Notes under the pieces: model-generated
Told to the model about the DNA's origin: nothing
Database searches by the model: none
Seen by the model: the letters and a program-made list of their open reading frames with translations, nothing else
Part shown: positions 51,685-61,031 of the stretch, piece after piece
Layout: each line of letters starts with the position of its first letter
Numbering within the stretch: position 1 is the stretch's first letter
Position numbers and translations under genes: made by a program
Assembly (NCBI RefSeq): GCF_000330505.1
Contig: NW_004440263.1
Location: 250,619-314,618, forward strand
Length of the DNA: 64,000 bases
Direction of reading: 5' to 3'
Source: Entamoeba invadens IP1
Taxonomy: Eukaryota; Evosea; Mastigamoebida; Endamoebidae

Positions 51685-54600
51685 TTACTCTGTATCAGAA
51701 TCAGAAGACTCTGAATTATCTTTCTTATCAGCTTGAGGTTCAACATTTGGTTCTTGAGGTATCGAAGAAGATGTAGATGGCATTGAAGGAGCAGAAGGTG
51801 TGTTAGCAGTGACCCCTGGTTGTTCTCCTGGTAAAACTTTCTTTTCCCCCTCGACAGACAGAGCGTATCTGATGTCCTCGCCCCACGACTCGATGGTTGC
51901 GAGGATGTCTGCAAATGTTGGACGTTCTTCTGGGTTTTGTTTCCAGCACTTAGTAGTGAGGTCCCAGTAGTTTTCTGGGATGCCCGTTGGTTTGTCGAGT
52001 CTGTTTCCTTCGATGACAAATTGTGGGATCATCCACGGCTGGTTGAATCGCTCATCGTTTTCGTATGCGTTCTTTTCGATGTAAGTTTCGTACAAGACAA
52101 TGCCAAATGCGTACACGTCGACTGGATAGCTGTATTCGGATGAGTTCTGGAGACACTCTGGTGCCATGTATGTTGGTGTTCCAATGCCTTGCGACAGTGC
52201 TTTTGATTGCAAGTTTCGTTCGGAGATGTTTCTGCACGTCCCAAAGTCTGTCAGTTTTGCGCAGACTGGGGAATGTGGGTTGAGTGAGAAGACAAGGAGA
52301 TTCTCGCCTTTGACATCTCTGTGCAAGATACTGTTTTGGTGCAGATAGTTCAGTGCAACAACCATGTCATCAAGCACTTTCACTTTCAGTTGGTAGTTCA
52401 TTGGGTTCTTTCCCCAGATCTTGCTCAGTGACCCGTACTCTGCAAATTCAGTCACAATTGCATCTCTCCCTCGTGTAAACTGCTCTATCATCANNNNNNN
52501 NNNNNNNNNNNNNNNNNNNNNNNNNNNNNNNNNNNNNNNNNNNNNNNNNNNNNNNNNNNNNNNNNNNNNNNNNNNNNNNNNNNNNNNNNNNNNGTTTTGG
52601 TCATCAATGTCCATTGCAGAAATGCCGATGTTGTCACTCACTGATGTCGTGCACAACATCTTAATCTTGAACGTGACTGGAATAGCTGTCGATGGCTTCA
52701 GTGTTGCGCTCTTTGGTTCTATTTCAAGGTCATACTTATGACTTGGTGTGTAGTGGAACTCAAAGTAGTATTGACTCTTCGACATGTTAGCAAGGTTGAT
52801 CGTTTCCGTGTATTCCGTGTCAACAACAGCCTTTGCTTTCTGCAACCCAAATGTCAATTCCCATTTGTCAGTCTTCAACGGGAACTTTTCATTGTCTGCA
52901 CCAAGAAGAAGAAGTTCCAAGTCACTGCCGACGTGGAACGGCTTGATTGCTGCTGTCTCGGCTTTGACACTCTTTGCGCGTCGCCACCAAATTATTGCGA
53001 TGATTGCAATGAATATCAGCACAATGATAATAACACCAACAACAACAAGTGGGATGATCAACGCCCAGTTTGTCTTCGAGCATGAAATTCCTCCAGCATC
53101 AATATTATACCCCTCAACACATGTAACACATTTCTCACCACTGCACGCAGCACAATTCTTTAATTCGCTGCACGCCTTGCATTTCCCGTCATTCACATAT
53201 TCTTGTTCAGTTCGACACCCGGTACATACAGGGTACCCAACTGTGAGATCGTTACTGTCAGTCTGCTTGAACGTACAAGTCGAACACTCTTCAGGACAAA
53301 CAGTGCAATTGTATTGTGAAGGATCATCTCGGTTGATATAATACCCATCTTTACACGTTTCACACCCGTTGACACCAGCGTCGCAAGTCATGTTGATTTC
53401 AGTTTGTGGTCGGCAGATATGTTCCACATTTTCTTGCGATTGTTCGGCTTTTGAGAGGTAGTATTCCGAATTACACGACAAACAGGATGTGCTCACTTTA
53501 CATGTTCCACACGATTTATCGCATTGGATACATTCCTGGGAATCTCCACCACGAATGAAGAACCCATTCTTACACTCTGTGCAATACCCCATTTCAGTTT
53601 TCACACAAGTCTCGCCCATTGGGGTGCACTCATAGTACTCAACATCAGTTACACCATCTTCAGCCTTCTCTGTCGTTTTATTTAAGACGTAATCAGAAGT
53701 ACATGCAGAACAGTGATAATCCTTCCCTTCACACAGTTTACAGTGATTTGTGCATGGTTGACAAGTTTGCGAGTTTGGCGGTACAAAATATCCCGTTGTG
53801 TTTTGTCCTTCCGCAGTGCTCAAATCGTTAATACACTCTTTGCATCCGGCTTGATCAACCAAATTGCAGTGTGGATCTTTCTTAATACAGTTGGTTGTTC
53901 CATTTTCGAAATAAAAGTCTTCTTTACACGACAAACAGTGTGTACTTTCACTCACACAATTCCCACAAGATTCATCACAAATTCGACAAACCAAGGTTGT
54001 GTCGAAGAAATAGTGTGATTCGCATTCTAAGCACCCATACGTTGTACTTCCCTCTTTGCAGTGTAATTCCCCCTTCTCTACACACTGCCCATTGTTCATC
54101 ACAAATCCATCGGAACAAATACTGCAATAATTCTTTCCTTCCGAGTTCTTATAACACACATCGCAGTTATTATCACATGGTACACAATTACCAGCTTCAA
54201 GTCGATACCCAGTCTCACACAACTCGCAGTGGTCCTCTTTAAGTCCTTCAGTGGTGCAGTGCTGTATCTCTATGCACTTGTCGGGCGTTTCTATTGTTGG
54301 AGTTCCTTGCTTTTGTAACAACTTTCCGTTGGTGCACTGGTAGCAATTGTACTCCTCGGTACACAACTGGCAGTTTGTGAAACACTTCTGACAACTTTTT
54401 AAAGTGATGTTGAAGTATGTCCCTGCCTGACATCTGCCACATTGTTCATTGTTTGATGCGATGTTACAGTCGATACACGTCTTTTCATCAGTGGAAAGAT
54501 AGAGCTGAGTGTCGTTTCTTAAAGACGCATCAATTGTTGTGTCATCTAAGGTGTTTCCGCACTGGTAACAATACTCACTGTTACAATAGTTACACCCAGG

Positions 54601-54864
54601 GCCACATCTGACGCACTGATTGCCTTGAAGGTAGTACCGAACTTTACAACGAATGCACGCACCACCATCGTTGGCCTCGCAATTGGTGTCTGTGGTTGCT
54701 AACTCACAAACCAAAGAAGGTATTCCCGTTTCAATATTGTCGACAAGTTTAAGGTAATAGCCATCGTTACACTCAACACAGTGGTTGTCGGATATTCGCG
54801 TCTTGCAATTGTCTTGGGCTTGGAGACTTTGGAACAAACAAAAGGTGATTAACAAAGTGATCAT
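51685..54864 (-). CDS. Transmembrane kinase (TMK) 2, interrupted by an assembly gap
   Basis: The gene starts at the ATG at 54864 with a signal peptide (MITLLITFCLFQSLQA). About 580 residues of CxxC-repeat ectodomain follow, with GYYLK, GxC and CxxC spacings like those of TMK 1. The membrane helix WALIIPLVVVGVIIIVLIFIAIIAIIWW lies near 602-628. An MSP/Ig-like region (LKPSTAIPVTFKIKMLCT) comes next, then the kinase domain. A 100-N gap (52494-52593) removes the N-lobe, so the Gly-loop and the ATP-binding Lys cannot be seen. After it come VTEFAEYGSLSKIWG, HRDVKGEN, DFGTC and MAPE, so the C-lobe is intact. The tail is acidic and Pro/Ser-rich. The CTATAAAAAC and GAAC boxes lie 15-35 bases upstream. 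It is a close paralogue of TMK 1 at the other end of the window. Confidence 0.92.
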   Translation of the reverse strand: MITLLITFCLFQSLQAQDNCKTRISDNHCVECNDGYYLKLVDNIETGIPSLVCELATTDTNCEANDGGACIRCKVRYYLQGNQCVRCGPGCNYCNSEYCYQCGNTLDDTTIDASLRNDTQLYLSTDEKTCIDCNIASNNEQCGRCQAGTYFNITLKSCQKCFTNCQLCTEEYNCYQCTNGKLLQKQGTPTIETPDKCIEIQHCTTEGLKEDHCELCETGYRLEAGNCVPCDNNCDVCYKNSEGKNYCSICSDGFVMNNGQCVEKGELHCKEGSTTYGCLECESHYFFDTTLVCRICDESCGNCVSESTHCLSCKEDFYFENGTTNCIKKDPHCNLVDQAGCKECINDLSTAEGQNTTGYFVPPNSQTCQPCTNHCKLCEGKDYHCSACTSDYVLNKTTEKAEDGVTDVEYYECTPMGETCVKTEMGYCTECKNGFFIRGGDSQECIQCDKSCGTCKVSTSCLSCNSEYYLSKAEQSQENVEHICRPQTEINMTCDAGVNGCETCKDGYYINRDDPSQYNCTVCPEECSTCTFKQTDSNDLTVGYPVCTGCRTEQEYVNDGKCKACSELKNCAACSGEKCVTCVEGYNIDAGGISCSKTNWALIIPLVVVGVIIIVLIFIAIIAIIWWRRAKSVKAETAAIKPFHVGSDLELLLLGADNEKFPLKTDKWELTFGLQKAKAVVDTEYTETINLANMSKSQYYFEFHYTPSHKYDLEIEPKSATLKPSTAIPVTFKIKMLCTTSVSDNIGISAMDIDDQNXXXXXXXXXXXXXXXXXXXXXXXXXXXXXXXXXXMIEQFTRGRDAIVTEFAEYGSLSKIWGKNPMNYQLKVKVLDDMVVALNYLHQNSILHRDVKGENLLVFSLNPHSPVCAKLTDFGTCRNISERNLQSKALSQGIGTPTYMAPECLQNSSEYSYPVDVYAFGIVLYETYIEKNAYENDERFNQPWMIPQFVIEGNRLDKPTGIPENYWDLTTKCWKQNPEERPTFADILATIESWGEDIRYALSVEGEKKVLPGEQPGVTANTPSAPSMPSTSSSIPQEPNVEPQADKKDNSESSDSDTE
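52494..52593. other. Assembly gap (100 N) in TMK 2
   Basis: 100 N of unknown true size, lying over the N-lobe of the kinase domain. Confidence 0.98.
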
Positions 54865-54876
54865 TATACTTTTTTT

Positions 54877-54896
54877 GTTCGTTTTGTTTTTATAGG
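54877..54896 (-). promoter_or_regulatory. TATA-like box and GAAC motif of TMK 2
   Basis: CCTATAAAAAC followed by CGAAC on the minus strand, upstream of the ATG at 54864. Confidence 0.6.
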
Positions 54897-55498
54897 GTTA
54901 GCTTCGATTTCCCGATTCTGCCGATTATACTCGTGTATTATTATTATTAAGGAAAAAAAAGTAACTATTCTGTGTTAGTTTCTTGATTTTTATTTTTACC
55001 TTAAAAGCAATTCGAAGGTCATTGATCTATTTTTGGACGCATTTTAAAGATGGTTTTGATGATTTACATTGTGAAGTATTATGCCTTTTTTTTATCTAAA
55101 TTAAACACTTAAAATTTTGTTTGATAACAAAAACCGACGTTCTGGGAATTATTAAAATAAAACCAATAACACCATTTTTTATTAAGAAAAAAAATAATTG
55201 GTCATTGGGCAGTAATTATAATCATCTCGGTTTTAATTTGGTACTTTCACAAAAATTATAAATATTAATATAAAATAATTATATAATTAATTATTAATTG
55301 AATATAAAAAAATGAAGTTTAATTTGCCGACAACCCAAAACCGCTTTTTTTAAAAGTTTTTTAAAAATTTGTCCCAAAACTGTTTAAATAATTTTGAAAT
55401 ATTATTAGGTGATTTTCCCGAAAAAATAGATAAAAATAAATAATGTAAAATTATAATTATTGAATTATTTTTTATTTTTTACTAGGATTTATCTGTCA
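54897..55498. other. AT-rich intergenic DNA
   Basis: Contains CAAAACCGCTTTTTTT (near 55336), similar to the ends of the neighbouring pogo-like element. No gene seen. Confidence 0.5.
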
Positions 55499-55697
55499 CA
55501 GCGCTACAGAACCCATTAGAGTCATTCAAACAACGTTGTCCCATGGTTCGGGAAATTTTTCTTTTTTAAAAAATAAGACTGAAAAGCTGTTTTTTTGCGG
55601 CAAAAAAAATTTTGGTAAAGATTATTTTTATAAACACTCAAATAATCGGGACATTAGGTGATAATGAATAATTATACAAAAAATGAATCCACATTTA
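55499..55697 (+). mobile_element. Possible left end of the hAT element
   Basis: CAGCGCTACAGAACCC at 55499 has the hAT terminal form CAGNG. It lies about 200 bases before the left end of the pogo-like element, and the hAT transposase starts about 60 bases beyond that element's right end. If the pogo-like element inserted into the hAT leader, this would be the hAT left end. The matching right end would lie beyond 64000, so it cannot be verified here. Confidence 0.3.
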
Positions 55698-56058
55698 AAG
55701 GGGGGCTAAAAAACCGCTTCTTTTGAAAAATCGCTTCTTTTTTTTATGGTAAAAATAATAAAAATGTTATTTATTTTGTCTTTTTTGTTATTGTTTTTTC
55801 GTTTACAAAAAGAAAAAATAACAACGACAACAACATTGCCAAAGCTCTTAAGAATATTTTAGAAGGAAAATCAATTATTTCTTATTTTATTGGGGAAAAA
55901 ACATCATAATTTAGCCACAGGTTATGTGTTCTTTCAGGAAAGTTACGAAAACAATGACGAAAAACAAATCATAAATAGACTACAATTACAAAACATGTTC
56001 AAGTTATTTTTAACTTTTTTACAAACTATTAAAATATAATAAAAACAATTAAAACAAA

Positions 56059-56275
56059 TTAATTGAATGAGTCTAACGCAGCTTTCACCGCTTCTATATG
56101 ATGCATATGGACTGCCCAGTTAGATTCAATTAAATAAGGAAAGTCGCTTTGGTCTTGATTTGTTTTGAAGTTGTAACGTATTGAACACAACACGTTTTTG
56201 GCACAAAATGTTAAAACACATTTTTTTATCTGTTATTGTCAAAACCATCCACGCACTCTTTCCTCTCCTCACCAT
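56059..56275 (-). pseudogene. Small frameshifted gene inside the pogo-like element
   Basis: On the minus strand an ATG at 56275 opens MVRRGKSAWMVLTITDKK. At a run of seven A the reading moves to a frame that continues VLTFCAKNVLCSIRYNFK and ends HHIEAVKAALDSFN with a stop at 56059. Across a one-base indel this would be a 71-residue protein with clear coding composition against an AT-rich background. The family is not recognised. It could be a host gene remnant, an exon, or part of the transposon. Confidence 0.35.
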
Positions 56276-56912
56276 GTCAAATCAACACTCTTTCGCCATA
56301 ATTTATTTCACCTCTTCATTTGTTCACATATATTAATATTAGTTTTATAAGTTTAAATACTTATTTTTGAAAAGACGAATTATTTAACAATCAAAAGTAG
56401 TTTTGAATTTTATTATCAAAAATCCCATATTTTTGTATTAAAGAAAGGCTCGTTTATTAAAGTTTGTAATATTGATGTTTCCATCACAGAATTTAAAATT
56501 GTAAACAACCACTTTTTTAAATTAAAAACAACACATTGTTTAAAAGGAAACAATTTGTGAATTGCGATAAAACAGATAATTGTTTTTCAAATTAATTTGT
56601 TAAAATAATTTTTATTATTTATATTTATTATTAAAAAAACAAAAGACTAAAATACAGATTTCAATAATACGATATTTTTTAATTAAATAACTAAAATAAA
56701 TTAGATGTTATAAAAACAAATCATTTTGTGGATAAAATAAATTATATCTCTATTAATATCACTTCTAATTTTTAACATTTCAATTATTTTTGTTAATTTT
56801 TATCGCAAAGTTTCTTATAAAATAATTATAAAAAACAATTTATAAAAAAACTCCATAAAATTAAATTATTGATAGAATTAATTAAACCAATACCATCTCA
56901 AATTAAAAATGT

Positions 56913-58613
56913 TTAAGAATCATTCTCATTGTCGACTTTTCGAGGTTTCTTCCCTTTGTTGACTTTCTTTTTGGTTTCCTTTGAGACTCTATCGAGTCGC
57001 TCTTTTTCAAGACGGCGCTTTTTTATTTGAGTGTTTTCAAGAGAAATACGTTTGGGTTATTTTGTTTCTTTTGGGGTCCCCATCTTTCCCAAGAATTTAG
57101 AGGCTTCTCTTGCTGAATTTATTTCAATTCTTATAACACCATGAATCAAATCGGATGGGTTATAATTAGGATTGATTTTTAAAGCTTTTTCTATTTCCTC
57201 TTGTGTTGGTTTTTTCACAGCCACTGTGATTCCAGCCTGAGAAAATGCGCTTGTAACATTGTCCCCATTTGCAACCACTTCCCAAGAATAGAGAATTTCT
57301 TTAATTCTTTCTTCTTCTGAAAGGTTCACAAAACCTTTCAAAAGATTTTTAAAATAGGGAGAATCCATTTTTAGAATATTTCCGACTTTGTGCTCAAATT
57401 TCCCCTCTTTTACTTTTAACTCAAATTTGTGCTGTATCAACCCATTTTTGTTTTGTAAAAACACCTTTTCTATCCCAAAAATTCCCAAGTCTAAAGGCTG
57501 ACACAGATGAGAACTATGGGCAACTTCTTTGATCATTTCGACGTGATTTTCTAAAAATAGATCTTCTATTTGTTTAGAAAAGTGACCAGAGAATCCATCG
57601 AGAATTAAGTATGCTTTCGTATCCGATCTGACTCCCATTTGCTCTCTTTTTGCCTTAATTGTTGGGAAAAAGACTCTTTTTAGCCAAAGCGTGTAAAGGT
57701 CTGTTGTCAGCATACCAGATTGTTGTGTTCTAATAATAGCTCTTCCACTTAAAATAGCAAGCTTGGTGTCTAACAAGGATAAACGTTTTGTTACCACAAG
57801 TGGAGTAAGTTTTGTTCCATCAACACAAATGCAACAAAGTAAACTAATTCTGGCTTTATCCCGATCCACTTCGGTATAAACATGCTCTCCCAACTCAACA
57901 GATGCATAAACAATTTGTTGAGTGACGTCTACCCATTGAGCAAAACCAACTTCGTCTAAATTAAAAACCAATTCGAAACGTACCCCATCAAGTTTTTTCT
58001 TTAAGTCGGAATAATAGGACATAATTGACTCTGGTTTAACTTCTGCCCTATTTTTTTCCATTACAAATGCCATTTTTTCTCTAAACCTTCAATGTGTCCG
58101 ACAATTTGATGCAATTGCCTCCTCTCTATTTTTTCCCGAAATTTTGCTTAATAAATAAGCCAGCACCCAAAGAAGAAGAACTCCCCACATTTTTAATTTC
58201 AGCTTGAATTTTTTTAATTTCTAAATCTGTTAGCTTTCTTGGTCGTCCTTTTTCGGGTTTTTGTCCTGTTTTCATTTCTTTTATAATTTTAGAAATTTGT
58301 GTTTTAACTCCATGAGATTTCATTGTCCCGAAAAAAAGCTCCAAAGAGACCAAAAATGAAAGATTGTTTGTTTTGAGCGATTCTGAAATATCGGACGGAA
58401 GTTTAAAAAACAAAAACGGATCGTATCTCTAAAAGAATGAAAATTGAGCCAAATTACATTTTTTTCTAAATTTTTAAACTTTTCAAAAGTGTCTGGACAT
58501 GTTTTGAGATATTCAATGAGGCCTAAACTATTTGGAATTTTAGGACCTGCAAGGTGGAGGCTTTTAACCTTTTCCGAGCTCAGTTTATAAGGTTGTTTAA
58601 TACCAGAAGATGC
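56913..58613 (-). pseudogene. Broken pogo/Tigger-like transposase (DDE_1 type)
   Basis: The N-terminal region (58613 to about 58126) is spread over two frames and includes a helix-turn-helix-like segment, KGRPRKLTDLEIKKIQAEIKN. Shifts at A-runs near 58130 and 58080 lead into the main frame (58073-57060). There FNLDEVGF, LILDGFSGH and SHLCQPLDLGIF supply the three acidic residues of a DDD triad as in pogo/Tigger enzymes. The main frame ends at a TAA (57057-57059), but the same frame stays open for 47 more codons, to 56913. This stretch has the Lys/Arg-rich composition (KKRRLEKERLDRVSKETKKK) expected for the basic tail of these proteins, so the TAA looks like a nonsense mutation. With at least three shifts and one stop, the copy is dead. 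Confidence 0.85.
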
Positions 58614-60970
58614 CATAAGTTTATAAAGATTATGTTTGGTCGAATTATATATCACATGATGTTTTAAGGATTCTGATAAATATTTAAAATGTAATTATTT
58701 AAATTATAATGTATAGTTTTATTGTTGGCATACATCACTTTTTTTATCTGAACTTACTCATAATTGTATGTAGTATACCTGGGTTATCAAATGGGGTTTT
58801 AAGCTCAATCAACTTATTGGATTGATGTGTTGTTATTGATTAGACTTGCTGCAAACAATTTAAGTATTGATATATTTAATGAACGAATGTTTTGTGTGTG
58901 TTGGATTTGTTTTTTATTGAATAGATTAATTTAATTACTTAAATACAATTGATTGTTTTTATTTAAAAAAACTATTTACATTCTATTAATAAATAATAAT
59001 CATTCTGATATTTTTTAGTAAATATAGTTATATATTTATTGTTCTTTGGTTATATCATTTCGTTACTTTAATTAAAGAATCTATAAAACATAAAACGCAT
59101 GTTTTGATTTGGATCGATATAAATGAAAGCCACAACACAATTCATTTAACTGTCAAGTAGATAAGAGTATACAACCAAATTGATTCTTCGATGAATCGAA
59201 TTTATTAACAACTATAATTGAATAATTGTTAATATTCGTAATTGTGTTGTATGTTCACTATTGGGGCAATGATGAAGTTCAGAAACCAATTTTTTCTTTT
59301 CTCTTCCTATCTTTAATTTCATCCCTTTGTGAATTAATTTAATTATATTTTAATTTAATTAACGATAAAAAATCATTTTTTATCCTATAATAAACACCAA
59401 ATTAACACCATGAGTGCTTGATGAAACACTGTGTACATAATTAATAAAAACTATTTTTGTCTTTCGGGCAACAATTAACTGTGTCATTGTATCATTATTC
59501 ATTTAAAAACTATCATCTTTTGGTTACATGTTGAAAGAATACAACCTCTTTCTTCAACAATTATTATACCCAAATTGATAAATACATTTTTGGGCAACAT
59601 AATTGAATGGACAATAAAACCGATACCTTTACCATCTTGGCTTTATATAACTTAAAAATATAACCAATTTTTTTACAATGCCATATTATTTTTTGTGATT
59701 TTGCTCGAGGTTTTAAAACCGCCTCCCTTCTTTTTAGTGTAAACTTGCCAATAAATTACATGTATTTTGGTATTTAAAAGTAAATTATGCCACATTTTTG
59801 AAACTTTTATTCAAGTTAATTTTATCAGCAAAATATTGTTTTTTGTTGCCAATTTGTTAAAAATTGTAGTATAAAACACGGATTTTTTTTGATTTTTTTA
59901 CCAATAAGAAATGTTGCCGACTTTGGAGATACCATGCACTATCTTCTTCGTTTTATTATTATTTTCTCTTCTCGGCGTATAAAACCGATACCTTACCAAA
60001 TTAAAAATGAACAACACTAAAATAATACCAAAAAGACTGGTTTTGTAAAATAATTGAAAAGTTTTTAAATTTTTTCAAAAAACACAGAAAAAATATATCG
60101 GCATCCAAGCGTCTTAAAAACCGCTTCCATCATTTTGTCCTTTAAATTTTATTGAAAATTACCATATTTATTGTTTTGCTTCGTTTTTGGTCATAATTTA
60201 TTAAAAAATTGTTCACACACTTGAAGATGCATCGTACATACAATACTCAACATGAACTTGAATAAGAGTTGGGAATGGGTAATTCAAACATCTTCACTTG
60301 GAACTTGCCAATATAAATTATTTTAATTTGGTCATAAAACGCACTTTTGATTAATTGAGGAATAAATTTGTAGGGGTGATGGAAAAAAGGTGCATTTATC
60401 TTCTGATACAAAAATGTGGGTATATAATTATAAAATATGATCAAACTCTGTTAGAACATTAAATTTTATTCTTGAGTATGTTTATAACCACCACGCGTAT
60501 CATCGATTATACTCTTAAAAAACAATGAAAAAAATTAGAGGAAAATAAAGGGGGTGTGAAAAAAAGGTGCACTCATAGGTTCAAGATTTATTAGTATTTG
60601 TATTTCAACAAAAAATCGAAAAAGAGTTTGAAAAACAATTCAAAATAATTTTTGGTGTGTAACATTTTATTTTCGTTTTTATGTAATTAATTGTCCTCAA
60701 AATAAACTTTTGCTTGCTACTTTTAATAGTCTCGGTTTATGGCTTCGGCAAACTTTGCTTTTTTATGTAATAAAAAATTTTCACAAAAAAATAAAAAGGC
60801 TACTTTCATTTTGTAAAATATTGTTTGAATAAAAAACCCTGAATTTTTTCTTTTTATTGTTGAAACGGGAAAAAAATAAACTATAAATTTAATTATAATT
60901 AAATTAACAAAAAACTATTTTTTTTTGAAAGAATCTGTTTTTAAGCGGAAGCGGTTTTTTTATCCCCCCT
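58614..60970. other. AT-rich right part of the pogo-like element
   Basis: No coding signal. AAACCGATACC-type and AAAAACCGCTTCC-type motifs (59618, 59717, 59981, 60116) and two GGTGNNNGAAAAAAGGTGCA motifs (60374, 60551) suggest pieces of smaller transposon ends. A 65-codon frame at 60247-60444 is a chance AT-rich frame. Confidence 0.5.
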
Positions 60971-61031
60971 TTAGCAAATGTTTTTATTAGTAATTAACAT
61001 TTAAATAGTAATTAACGTTTTTATATGTTAT

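Larger units (their letters stand above)
55698..60971 (-). mobile_element. 5.3-kb pogo/Tigger-like element flanked by TA
   Basis: The ends AAGGGGGGCTAAAAAACCGC (left) and AAGGGGGGATAAAAAAACCG (right, minus strand) are inverted copies of about 24 bases, each next to TA (55696-55697, 60972-60973). The motif AAAACCGCTTC recurs near the ends (about 55706, 55727, 60116, 60950) and may be the transposase binding site. A broken DDE_1-type transposase lies inside on the minus strand. The length is large for this superfamily because of long AT-rich flanks that hold three diverged copies of AAACCGATACC...AAATTAAAAATG (56884, 59618, 59981), perhaps nested smaller elements. Confidence 0.7.

Noticed and set aside
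60374..60570. Two GGTG...GAAAAAAGGTGCA repeats as ends of another element
   Set aside because: They are in the same orientation and no inverted partner or duplication was found.
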